From: Benincasa hispida | Taxonomy: Eukaryota; Streptophyta; Magnoliopsida; Cucurbitales; Cucurbitaceae | DNA: 64,000 nt | Assembly (NCBI RefSeq): GCF_009727055.1 | Contig: NC_052359.1 | Location: 14,452,515 to 14,516,514, forward strand | Direction: 5' to 3' | Shown: one piece after another, positions 1 to 10,252 of the stretch | Position numbering within the stretch: position 1 is the first letter of the stretch | Layout: each line of letters begins with the position of its first letter | Notes under the pieces: generated by a model | Told to the model about the DNA's origin: nothing | Database searches by the model: none | What the model saw: the letters and a program-made list of their open reading frames with translations, nothing else | Program-made: the position numbers and the translations under genes

Positions 1-1375
1 ATTCCTATTTCTAGGGCGCATGCGACATGTAAATAGCAGATAGAACTTATGTCTAAGTTTCTATTCTTGCTTATGCGATCTAATCTGACTCTCTTAAGCC
101 TAGATTCTAATCCGACTCTCTCAAGCCTAGATTCTATCTTTAAACTACTCTTTCGAGTACGTCCAAAGGGTGAATGATGCATACATAAGACAAAATGATC
201 ACATAAAGCATGGTTGTGTTGAACATAAGATTATTCCTATCTCTAGGAACACTGTTTACTTTGCTTAGTGAGTTCCACTACTTATCCTCTCGGGTAATTA
301 ATCATCATTGATCAGCCCATAGATAAGCATTGCGGCCCCTCATAGACAAGCGTTGCTACAACCTCACACTAAGCAAAAAGGATTAACTCACTATACTCGT
401 GCAACGCATACCTTTCGGTGGTTTGCTATATGCTTCATATGTCTATGCCACATGATTGAGTATGTGATACTCTTGCAATCTTACTTAGTTCGATGTAATG
501 AAAGTATAAAGAAGAAGATAATGAAGATGGTGTCAAAGGAAATAAAGAGATGTATTGATTACAAAATGTATTAATGTCTTAAGCCAAAATATAATACAAT
601 ACAAAGGTAAGAAGAGAAGTGGAGGGCTAGATGTAGGCAATCTCTTGCTTCCATCAGATGTGTGTCAAGGCTGCCGGTGGTACCATGGATGGGCGGTGGA
701 GTAGTCTCTCTCGAGATCTATCTCTGGCAAAGCTCTAGTCGTCACTCGGAATGGGTTGAAGGAATGAAGAACTCTCAAAGAATGTCTTCTCACGCTCTCA
801 TCTGTGATTATAAGGATCTGCCTTAAGGTAGAAGCTCGGATACTTTGAATTTGGGCTCTACGTCTCTATTTATAAAGCTCAATCGCCGATAGCATTGATG
901 ATCCTGCTTTGAATCACTACCACTAATGACACGGTAGGTGAAATGTCAACATCATCTTTTCGTTACTCCCAAGGTCTGTGCTCATGCTCGTTTTTGCCGA
1001 AGTACCATCGTATTCTACTAACCTTGTGATCATCCTTCTATCATGGTTATTACTTTGTAGCCGCAGCAACCATGCGATGAATGTATGCGATCAATAGGTG
1101 CAACATCCATGCGATGAACGTATGCGATCACCCTTGTGATGGTCTGGGATTCAGCGCATGCAATCGATTCCTGCGATAGCTACAAAAATAGACATTTTGA
1201 CGCAGAATAACGCATAATATTAGGTTAGCAGAGAATTCTCATGTTGATCGACGCAAGCTCACTTTTCACATAAATTTTTAGTATAATCACCGCAAATTCT
1301 ACTTGTTAGTCCTCATAATTCTAAATAAAAGGCTACAATAACTTGTATTTCTACCAGCTATCAAGGCACTGATTT
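1..1375. repeat. Large unclassified repeat B, copy 1 (left end outside window)
   Basis: Non-coding repeat related to 42181-43926. Both carry the landmarks 'ctaatctgactctc', 'gcctagattct', many 'tgcgat(c/g)' words and a right end reading 'gtatttctaccagctatca' here versus 'gtgcatttctgcccgttatca' there. The short open frames in it look random. In both places it lies next to or inside an LTR of the same copia-type family. It may be an LTR or a non-autonomous element; I could not define target duplications. Confidence 0.6.
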
Positions 1376-2927
1376 TCTAAACGATGACACTTTCTTTTTC
1401 ACAATGTCCACGCACAACGAGATCAATACACCGTCAGCTATTTATAATGCACTTATTCGTTATTTAGAACAGAAGAAATGACTTCTCATTTCCTTTATAA
1501 CTGTCCAATGAATGTGATCTTATCATATTCATAACATATAAATTAATATCATATACTAATTATAATATTTTTCTCTACTAGATATAAATCATATTTATAT
1601 CCAATTTCCTCCAAATTAATGTATCTTATACAAAAAGTTAATTATATCACATTTAATTAACTCGTTCAATTATATCATATATAATCGAATTCCCTCTTGT
1701 CAATTTGAACATTTCAAACTGACCCAAAAACTGACTCTCAACTTGTTTTCAAGCTACCAAGGGGACCTATGGACCTATGGCTCGAAGCTCCAACAGTACG
1801 TGAATAGTTGACTAAACTCTTTAGTCACAATATCCACCATCCGTTAACTACCAGGTATTCCACTAAAGACCGAGAGTTTAACTCTTCTTGCCATAGATAT
1901 ATTTCTATGTCCATTGGATATAACCAATCATCAGTACGATGACCCTTCATAGATGATCGTAATTATAGCAGGCCAATTTACCCTTTTTGCCCCTATAGTT
2001 ACATCTTCCTTCTTAAATACCACTGATCCTTCTAATGAACAATACAACATAGTCCTACTATGTGTGAACACCTCTTGAGCCATGAGAAGGTGTGTGGCGC
2101 CACATCGTTCAAGCTCCGATATCAGCCCTTAAGAGAGCAATTTATCTACTTACCTCTACTTTAGAGAATGAGTGAACTCCATCTTGTGAAGCTAAGTTCC
2201 TAACTCCCAAATCAGATGAATCCCCAAAATGGTAGGTTTGAATCGGCGACCTGGCCACTCGCACCCATACAAATCAAAAGACCACCCTCAATGGCAGGAA
2301 TTCAGCGACGGTTTCATTAGATATCTTACAACTGGAATCCCTCTTTTTTCCGATCCAATTCCTCCACCACCGCGAGGAACTAGACGCATCCGGGAATAAC
2401 CGATTGATCTCGATTAATAACTCACTCAGGATTAAGGTCATGTTACTTATGGTCATTCTAGTGAAGTGAAGTCTCAGTAATGAACAGTGTTATATAACGA
2501 GACATTAACACTTCGTGGTCAGGTCTTATACAAACTCTTTGTATAGGACGCCCCCGCTCGCATGTCCCCTACACGAATGATCAGGATCAGACCATCTGTG
2601 ACAAGTCACAACACTTGTGACCATTTCACAAAACAGGCCACATCCGTAGTGTTACCAGGGTAAGGTTTCCCTTCTATATCCATATACTACAGACTATTTT
2701 AGCTGTCACTTAAGACATGATCCACTTCTATGTCACTACATACATGCTTAAGTTACATAAAGACAAACAGGGATATTAAGTTTATTGGTTTGTGGTAAAA
2801 TAAAAAATATCTAAATGTGCAAAGTCAAATAATGAAGTAAATATCATTTATATTATACATCACAAGTGTTCGTATAAAGTTGTTTACAAACTTCAAGACA
2901 CGAGACTTTAAGGTATAAACCCCAACA
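1376..2927 (-). mobile_element. Copia-type LTR, minus orientation
   Basis: The right edge at 2927 reads ...accccaaca, the LTR 5' terminus TGTTGGGGT on the minus strand. The body is collinear with the solo LTR at 41977-46136: shared blocks include 'gagctaccaaggggacc'-like text, the stretch around 'gtataggac' and the 'atgatcaggat' region. The left part is lost in, or replaced by, the repeat at 1-1375. No internal coding region adjoins it. Confidence 0.75.
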
Positions 2928-3475
2928 CCCTCATCCATGCAAATCTAAGGATAATCCCGAATAAACTACAGCTCATAGTTAACTCAAGATTAAGGTCAAG
3001 TTACCTAGGTCTTCGCTTTGAAATAGTCAGTCTTAAACAGTAAACAGCGTTATAAAGTAAAAGTGATTTAATTATTGGTCCGATCTTATGCAAACTCATT
3101 GTATAGAATGCTCCCACTTCTCATGTCAATACATGAACGAATCAGGATAACCTCATTTGTAGCACTTTACAACAAATTATAACAACTACAGAGTGGGCCG
3201 CATCCGATAGTATTACCAGAATAAGGTACCCAACCTTATTCGTATACTATAGACCATTTTGGCTATTTATTGAACTTGATCCACTCTTATGTCTCCACAT
3301 AAAGTTCATGTATTCATATAATAGCCATGGATCTTTAGTTTATTGGATTAGACTTTATAGGTGTAATTCACATATTCAATAACAGTTTTCTTGAATAAAC
3401 GTCAATAACATCTTTATTAATAATAGAATATATTTAACATTACAAATTTCATGTTTTAGGACATACAACCCAACA
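2928..3475 (-). mobile_element. Truncated copia-type LTR (family of 21460-23281)
   Basis: The right edge ...catacaacccaaca (ending 3475) is a TGTTGGGTTG terminus on the minus strand. Reverse-complemented, the block matches 21460-22000, including 'ccttagatttgtataggtga' and 'ctatagtatatgaataa'. It ends abruptly at 2927 against another LTR, so it is a truncated insertion. Confidence 0.75.
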
Positions 3476-3890
3476 GGAAGCTGTTTGGCTAAAGAAAATC
3501 CTTACAAATTTGGAAGTCGTTCCAAATATGTCTTTGCCCATCATACTTTATTGTGATAATAGTGGTGCTATCGCAAATTCTAAGGAACCCAAGAGTCATA
3601 AAAAATGCAAACATATTGAGAGGAAATATCACTTGATTTGGGAGATTGTGCAACGAGGTGATGTGATTGTCATAAAGATAGCTTCGGAGTACAACGTTGT
3701 CGATTCGTTTAATGGTTAAAGTGTTTGATGGTCATCTCAAGAGTCTGGGTCTACGGGATATGGGACATATTGTCTAGGACAAGTGGGAGATGTTACAGGG
3801 TATAACGTATGTCATAGTTTATTGTATTGTGGACTTTTTTGGTATTGTACACTCCACTCCACTAGCTTTAGGACAAATGGGAGACTTTGG
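3476..3890 (+). pseudogene. Copia RNase H C-terminal fragment and polypurine tract
   Basis: The reading frame from 3476 encodes the end of a copia RNase H domain: EAVWLKK..., the catalytic-site motif LYCDNSGAIANSKEP, then HIERKYHLIWEIVQRGDV, with a stop at 3717-3719. It is followed by 'aggacaaatgggaga', the polypurine tract that primes plus-strand DNA synthesis, and by the LTR at 3892. Everything upstream is missing because an opposite-strand LTR abuts at 3475. It is a dead fragment. It is useful because it preserves the RNase H part that is deleted from the relatives at 6028-8905 and 12878-15395. Confidence 0.8.
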
Positions 3891-3891
3891 A

Positions 3892-4410
3892 ACTAGTGTC
3901 CTAAATTTATTATATGCTCGTAGTTTGTAAACTTGTATAAACAAATTGTTATTGATTAAATAATCATTATTTTATATGTGCATTAACTCAATCTAATAAA
4001 TTAAGATCCTAGGTTATTATGTAGCTTAAACATGTATGGAGACATATAGATGGATCATGTTTAACTAATAACCTGAATGGTCTATAATAGATGGATAAGG
4101 TTGGGTACCTTATCCTAGTGACGCTACAGATACAGCCCACTCTTTATTGTTACAATTGTTGTAAAGTATTATAATAATTTGATCCTGATCATTCATGTGG
4201 AGACATGTAAGTGGAGATATTATATAAAGAGTTTGTATAAGACCGGACCATAAAATGATAGTCTCTCTTTATAACTTGTTGCTTGAAAAGACTTACATTT
4301 CACTAGGATGACCATAGGTGAATTTACCTTAATCCTAATGAGTTATAAACTCTTACATATTAGGGCGATCCTTTGATTCGTATGGGTGAGAGTGGCACTT
4401 ATATGTCAAA
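3892..4410 (+). mobile_element. Copia-type LTR fragment, plus orientation
   Basis: It begins 'ttggaactagtgtcctaaat' directly after a polypurine tract, so it is the 3' LTR of the fragment at 3476-3890. Blocks shared with the other LTRs include 'gtatggagacatatagatgg', 'accttatcctagtgacgct' and 'tataaagagtttgtataaga'. Similarity fades at about 4410. The true 3' end is not identifiable. Confidence 0.7.
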
Positions 4411-6027
4411 GTGTTTGTCATAAAATTAAAAACACACCTTAGGTTGTGCAATTATTCATGCATCATGTATTATAAATGTTATAATCGTGCATGAAGAAAT
4501 TACTTGAAAGCATGAGCATGCATCATGAAATATAAGAGTTATATTTTGCATGCAGTGAGCATTATCATGCATCATCCTTTAATTATAAATGTTATAGTCT
4601 AAGGGTAAATGGAAGCATGTTTTGCTTGTTTCATTGCGGTTTTGTATAAGTGTTATATAAAAGAAGTAGCAATGAATGGACAATGCATTGAGCATAACAC
4701 TTAGGCTGTTTATCAGCGTTATGAATGCCTCGCATGTGTTAGTTTCGCATTGTGGTGGTTGTTTCCGTTGATAAGTGTTATAAAGGAAATTAGACCTAAA
4801 ATCAAGAATTTAGAGTTGCATGCAGACATAGGGTGAACTCAAGTGTTTAAAAGGGTTTTAAAATTGAATTGAGATAGACCTAAGTGTTAATGGTTCTAAA
4901 GAGTTTAATAACCTAGATTAATCTTTTAAAATAAATTTAATAGGATTAATTTGATTGGAATAGAAGATTAAATTTCTTGTAAACCTATCTATAAGAGACC
5001 TTTTATCTAAGGTGGGTTCTGGCTAGGCTGGGGTTCTTAAGTTGACGAAAATGTAAGACCCCTACTTGGGTACCTACCTGGAAAGATGAATCAGATAGAT
5101 TTTCAACAAGCATGTGACGATTTGGTCAAAGACTCCATTAAAGAGTTTAATGGATGATTATCAAAAGTTGTTCAACTATCCAAGGTAAATGTTACTCTTG
5201 GAAAAACCTAAAAGTCACTTAGTTAAGATCCTTAGCCGTGTTTTTTCTAAGTAAGCTAAACCCTAGGTTATAAAATACTTAGTGGGAGGAAGAGGCGTAT
5301 CAGATATGTCTATGATTCCACTCACGTTTCTCCTTGTATGTTCACACCGTGAGATTCATGCTTGGCTTCGAGATGCCCAGGATGTATCCCCCTTCGGATG
5401 GTGTTTGCATGAGTCAATATCAAGGTGAACAGAGAGAGTGTTTATAGTAAGTGGGTGAAGGGTGTGTGTCAACATGTCCTAGTCTTTGTCATTGGTTCAC
5501 ACCGTGAGATCATTCTATATGCCCTCGTGTCCCCTTCGAAGCGTCCCCCTTCGGATGGGTTTTATGCAGTTGGTCAATATCAAGGTGATCCCCAGAAATG
5601 AATAGGGTCGCTTTAGGTTTTGCCCCAATCGAATTTTTTCCCTTCGAATTGGCCTTTTGGGACGGACCTCTAGGGCTTAAAATGGCGGGTCACACTTACG
5701 GGAGATTGTTAAGTAAGTTAATGATCTCTTGGCCAAATCAATGATGGCTTTTTGTTATAGGAACAAGAGTTGCTCTGGTATTAATGACTGGTTGAGAACT
5801 TCTCAATTCAGAGGAAGGATAACTGACCTCCTTTCGGCGGCTTTTGTCCTAAACCTTTGAAGCGTCATTGCGAAACTAAATGTTACACGGGGTTCATGTT
5901 AATTTTGCTAAAACCTTATTAGATGTTGTTTTTTTTTACAACAGGTATTTGCTTAAAACTTAACGTAGGTCAATGTGTTTTTTTCTTTTCAGCAACTCGT
6001 TAGTATTTTCGTTTAAAGCTTTTAAAA
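4411..6027 (+). repeat. Non-coding leader-like sequence upstream of copia element 1
   Basis: No credible reading frame. It contains two imperfect direct copies of a block 'ttcacaccgtgagat ... ccccttcggatgg ... gtcaatatcaaggtga' at about 5340-5430 and 5500-5595, and several 'tataaatgttata' words at 4440-4780. Its position before the gag start of the element at 6028 suggests a degraded leader or another inserted repeat. I did not find a primer-binding site of the usual TGGTATCAGAGC kind. Confidence 0.4.
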
Positions 6028-8905
6028 ATGACCGATTACTTACAATGGAAAGAATCGTGTGAAACGAATTTCGTGGCAAACGACCTCCATCCCACTACTC
6101 TCCAAAAGAGGAGACAAGACAATAAATATGATTTATTGGTCTTGGAGACATGTCTGGTAGAGAATGATGATTATGCCTGAATCCTTGATTCAGGTGCTAC
6201 CAATCATGTTAGTTCCTTTTACCAAGGATTTAGTTCCTGGCAAACATTGCCACAAGGAGATATGACTCTTCGAGTCAGTACTGGTGAGGTTGTTTCAACT
6301 GTTGCTATAGGTAGGCTGAAGTTATTTGTTGATAAGAAACGTTATCTGTCACTGGATAATGTTTTTGTGGTACCTCATATTAAGAGGAACTTAATCTCGG
6401 TTTCTTGTCTCATTGAACAAGGCTACATCATCTTCTTTTCTGAGAATAAAGTGTTTGTTTTCAATAATGGAATGGAGATTGGTTATAGTTCAATGGAAAA
6501 TAACTTATATGTACTAAGGTCGTTAGTCATAAAAGCCTTGTTTAACACTAAAATGTTCAGTTTGGCAACAATAGCTAAAAGACCAAAGGTTTCTCCAAAG
6601 GAAAACACCCATCTTTAGCATCTTAGGTTAGGTCACATCAACCTCAATAGGATTGAGAAGTTTGTGCAAAGTGGACTTCTAAAGAGTTTAGAAGAAAACT
6701 TCTTACCGGTATGTGAATCATACCTTGAAGGCAAGATGACCAAACGACCTTTTACTGGAAAAGGTTACAGAGCCAAGAAAGTCTTTGAGCTTGTACATTC
6801 AGACCTCTGTGGTTCGATGAATGTTAGAGCTCGAGGTGGGTATGAATATTTCACCTCTTTTATAGATGATTATTCAAAGTTTGGGTATCTCTTTCTAATG
6901 CAACGTAAGTCCGAAGTCCTTGACAAGTTCAAGGAGTATAAGGCTGAAGTTGAAAACTTGTTAGGTAAGAAGATAAAAACACTACGATCTGATCATGGTG
7001 GAGAGTATGGACCTCCAATTCCAGAACTATATGATAAAACATGGATTGTGTCCCAACTCTCGGCCCTTGGTACACCTCAACAAAATGGGGTATTAGAAAG
7101 GAGAAACAGGACCTTGTTGGACATGGTTCGGTCTATAATGAGTTATGTTCATCTTCTAGATTCGTTTTGGGGTTATACAGTGCAGACTGCATGTTATATC
7201 CTGAACAACGTTCCCTCGAAAAGTGTTTCTAAAACACCTTTTGAGTTATGGAGAGGCCATAAAGGTAGTTTATGCCACTTCAGGATTTGGGGTTGTCTGG
7301 CACATGTGCTAGCGACTAATCCAAAGAAGTTGGAACCGCGTTCGACGGTTTGCCTCTTTGTAGGCTACCCCAAGGAAACGAGAGGAGGATACTTCTATGA
7401 TTCGAGTGAGAACAAAGTGTTTGTTTTCACTAATGCTATCTTCTTGGAAGAAGACCACATGAGGGATCATAAGCCACGAAGTAAGCTCATTTTACATGAG
7501 ATCTCAAGTGAGACTGAGACTGCTGAGGGTTCAACAAGAGTTGTTGAACAGGCCGACAAATCAACCAGAGTTGTTGTCGTCGGAACATCTAGTCAACCAG
7601 CTCAAGAGTTGAGACTGCCTCGACGTAGTGAGAAGGTTATGAACCCACCAGATTGCTACATGGGTTTGACTGAAGCCTAAAACATCATTACAAATGATGG
7701 GGTCGAGGATCCGTTGTCTTTTAAGAAAGCAATGGAGGATGTTGACAAAGATGAATGGGTTAAGGCCACGTACCAGGAAATGGAGTCTATGTACTTCAAT
7801 AACGTTTGGGAGCTTGTTGATCCACCTGATAGGGTAAGACCTATTGGGTGTAAGTGGATCTTTAAGCGAAAGAGAGGTGTAGATGGAAAGGTGCAAACCT
7901 TTAAGGCTAAACTCGTGGCAAAAAGTTATATCCAGGTTGAGGGAGTTGACTATGAGGAAACTTTCTCATCTATTGCCATGCTGAAATCTATCAAGATTCT
8001 CCTGTCCATAGCCATATTTTATGATTATAAAATATAGAAAATGGACGTCAAGACTGCCTTTCTTAGGTAATCTTGAGGAGACCATCTATATGACTCAACC
8101 AAAAGGGTTCATAGTTCAAGATCAAGAGCAACGAGTGTACAAGCTTAATAAGTCCATTTATGGGTTGAAACAAGCATCTAGATCTTGGAACATCAGATTT
8201 GACACTGCTATCAAGTCATTTAGCTTTTACCAGAATGTTGATGAGCCTTGTGTTTACAAGAAGATCATCAACAGCTCAGTAGCTTTCCTGGTACTGTATG
8301 TGGATGATATCCTACTCATTGAGAATGATGTAAGGTATCTGACTGACATTAAGAGTTGGCTAGCTGCCCAGTTCCAAATGAAAGATTCGGGTGAGGCACA
8401 GTATGTTCTCGGGATCTAGATTATTCGAGATTGCAAGAACTAACGATTAGCCCTGTCTCAGGCATCGTACATTGATCAAATGTTGACTAGGTACAGGATG
8501 TAGGATTCCAAGAGGGGTTTGTTACACTTCAGGCATGGAATCATTCTGTCTAAGGATCAATGTCCTAAGACACCTCAAGAAGTTGAGGAAATGAGACGGA
8601 TTCCCTATGTTTTTGCTGTAGAAAGCTTGATGTATGCAATGTTGTGTACCAGACCCGACATTTGTTATGCAATAGGGATTGTAAGTCGGTATTAGTCCAA
8701 TCCAGGATTTGATCACTGAAAGGCGGTCAAGACAATCCTCAAGTATCTTGGAAGAATGAGGGACTACATGCTTGTATATGGAGATAAGGATTTGATCCTT
8801 ATAGGATACAACGTTGCTGATCCCTTTACAAAGGCCCTCATGGCTAAAGTGTTCGAGGGTCACCTGGAGAGTCTGGGTCTGCAGGACATGCGGCATCTTG
8901 TCTAG
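6028..8905 (+). pseudogene. Copia gag-pol pseudogene (element 1), gag and RNase H deleted
   Basis: One almost continuous frame encodes, in order: about 40 residues of gag N-terminus; aspartic protease LDSGATNHV near 6184; GAG-pre-integrase HLRLGHIN near 6619; integrase core from about 6790 with SDHGGEYG and GTPQQNGVLERRNR; reverse transcriptase from about 7714 with [18 protein letters not shown] and the YVDD catalytic box near 8298. Gag lacks its core and zinc knuckle. The RNase H domain is missing: the frame jumps from DLILIGY to NVADPFTKAL near 8807. In-frame stops occur at 6178, 6616, 7678, 8035, 8417, 8501, 8693 and 8717, with a frameshift near 8066. The element cannot mobilise itself. 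Polypurine tract and 3' LTR start follow. Confidence 0.9.
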
Positions 8906-8995
8906 GGTAAGTGGAAGATGATACTGGGGTATGCCCTAGTTTATTGTATATTGTACATTTTTATATTGTATTGTACATTAGTCTCCCGAGTCATT

Positions 8996-9031
8996 AGGAC
9001 AAATGGGAGATTGTTGGGATTGGTGTCCTAA
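8996..9031 (+). mobile_element. Polypurine tract and first 20 bases of 3' LTR of copia element 1
   Basis: 'aggacaaatgggagat' (8996-9011) is followed by TGTTGGGATTGGTGTCCTAA, the LTR 5' terminus, at 9012-9031. The LTR is cut by the assembly gap. The same junction occurs reverse-complemented at 12858-12893. Confidence 0.9.
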
Positions 9032-9056
9032 NNNNNNNNNNNNNNNNNNNNNNNNN
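9032..9056. other. Assembly gap (25 N)
   Basis: A run of 25 N. To its left is the first 20 bases of a plus-oriented LTR; to its right is the interior of a minus-oriented LTR of the same family. Much more sequence than 25 bases is probably missing, because these LTRs are about 1.8 kb or longer. Confidence 0.99.
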
Positions 9057-9059
9057 TTT

Positions 9060-9205
9060 AGCTCATCATTTAGCTCGGTCTGTCGCCTACAGACTCTACA
9101 CGATCGTTTACCTTGGGCCAGCAATCGTCTAGCAAAGCTATGCAATCGTTTAGTAAAATACTGACGATCGTTTAGCTCGTCACTACACGATCATTTAGTA
9201 AATCC
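9060..9205. repeat. Interspersed GATCGTTTAG motif array, copy 1
   Basis: Six variants of (c)gatcgtttag recur every 20-35 bases: catcatttag, cgatcgttta, caatcgtctag, caatcgtttag, cgatcgtttag and cgatcatttag. Equivalent arrays lie at the matching place in the LTRs at 44166-44340 and 63565-63725. Confidence 0.75.
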
Positions 9206-9874
9206 GAATTTACTTGACGACTACGTGAGTTTTTTTGCACGAGAGAAAAAACTCAAAGAAAACTTTTTACCGTTTTTTTAAAACTTCTTTCAAAATAGGA
9301 AAACTATTTTCCTTTTAAACTCACGATTACCATGATCTAATAACCACCCACTCATATTGTAACGACCCGACCCCCTAGGACTTAAGTTAAGGCCGTTACT
9401 AAATATATTGCATGCATGAAACTCAAAATGACACTCTTCATGGTGAAATAAATACTAATTAAATAAAGTAAGTTCGAAAAGACTTTCATTAAATTCAAAC
9501 ACTAAACCATAGTAGGGTACCATAAACATAAAAATCATAAATAAGTTTGAAAAACAATTCTTAAAAGTAAGTTTTAAACACCAAACTAAAAGTTAAGAAA
9601 CATGAAAAGAACTTCAAATCTCATGATGTGGAAGCGTAAAAACTAGTTTTAGTGGCTCGATCACGAATTTTGCATGTCCATCACCGGTGCATCTCTACCT
9701 TTACTTGAAACAACAACATGAGAAAGAACGAGTATAAAATACTCAGTAAGTAACCCCATTAATGGGGTCAGGCTGGGCATCTATGTCCTCTAGATACCCA
9801 CCTCTGGCACATATACATATGAAACAAGAAGGAGATGAGTCATATCCTATTGTAGTTAAGTATGCCTACTACCT

Positions 9875-9977
9875 CTGGTGAATCCCGAAGGAGACACAAA
9901 CTGGTGAATCCCGAAGGAAACACAACTGGTGAATCCCGAAGGAAACACAAACTGGTGAATCCCGAAGGAAAACACAA
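9875..9977. repeat. Tandem repeat, four copies of a 25-26 bp unit
   Basis: The unit 'ctggtgaatcccgaagga' plus 'aacacaa' starts at 9875, 9901, 9926 and 9952. It lies inside the gypsy-type solo LTR. The copies are contiguous with no unique spacers, so this is a minisatellite and not a CRISPR. Confidence 0.95.
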
Positions 9978-10115
9978 AAATCTAATGGGCATTTAACTAA
10001 TCAGTAAGGACATTTGCACAGTCTCAACATTATAATCATCATTGTACAAATCTATGACATAACGTATAATCTTCAACGTCATGGCTCTACCACATACACA
10101 TACCTCACATCAGAT

Positions 10116-10252
10116 CTACCACATACATATATACTTCAACATCATAGTTATACAACATACATGTATACCTCAACATCATAGTTTACAACATACATGTATA
10201 CCTCAACATCATAAGTTCTACAACATACATGTATACCTCAACATCATTAGAT
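10116..10252. repeat. Tandem repeat, about four copies of a 32-35 bp unit
   Basis: The unit 'acaacatacatgtatacctc' plus 'aacatcatagt' is repeated with small length changes. It is inside the solo LTR 9358-11547 and produces a fortuitous open frame. Confidence 0.9.

Noticed and set aside
9875..9977. Short direct repeats resembling a CRISPR array
   Set aside because: The units are contiguous without unique spacers and sit in a plant LTR; this is a minisatellite.
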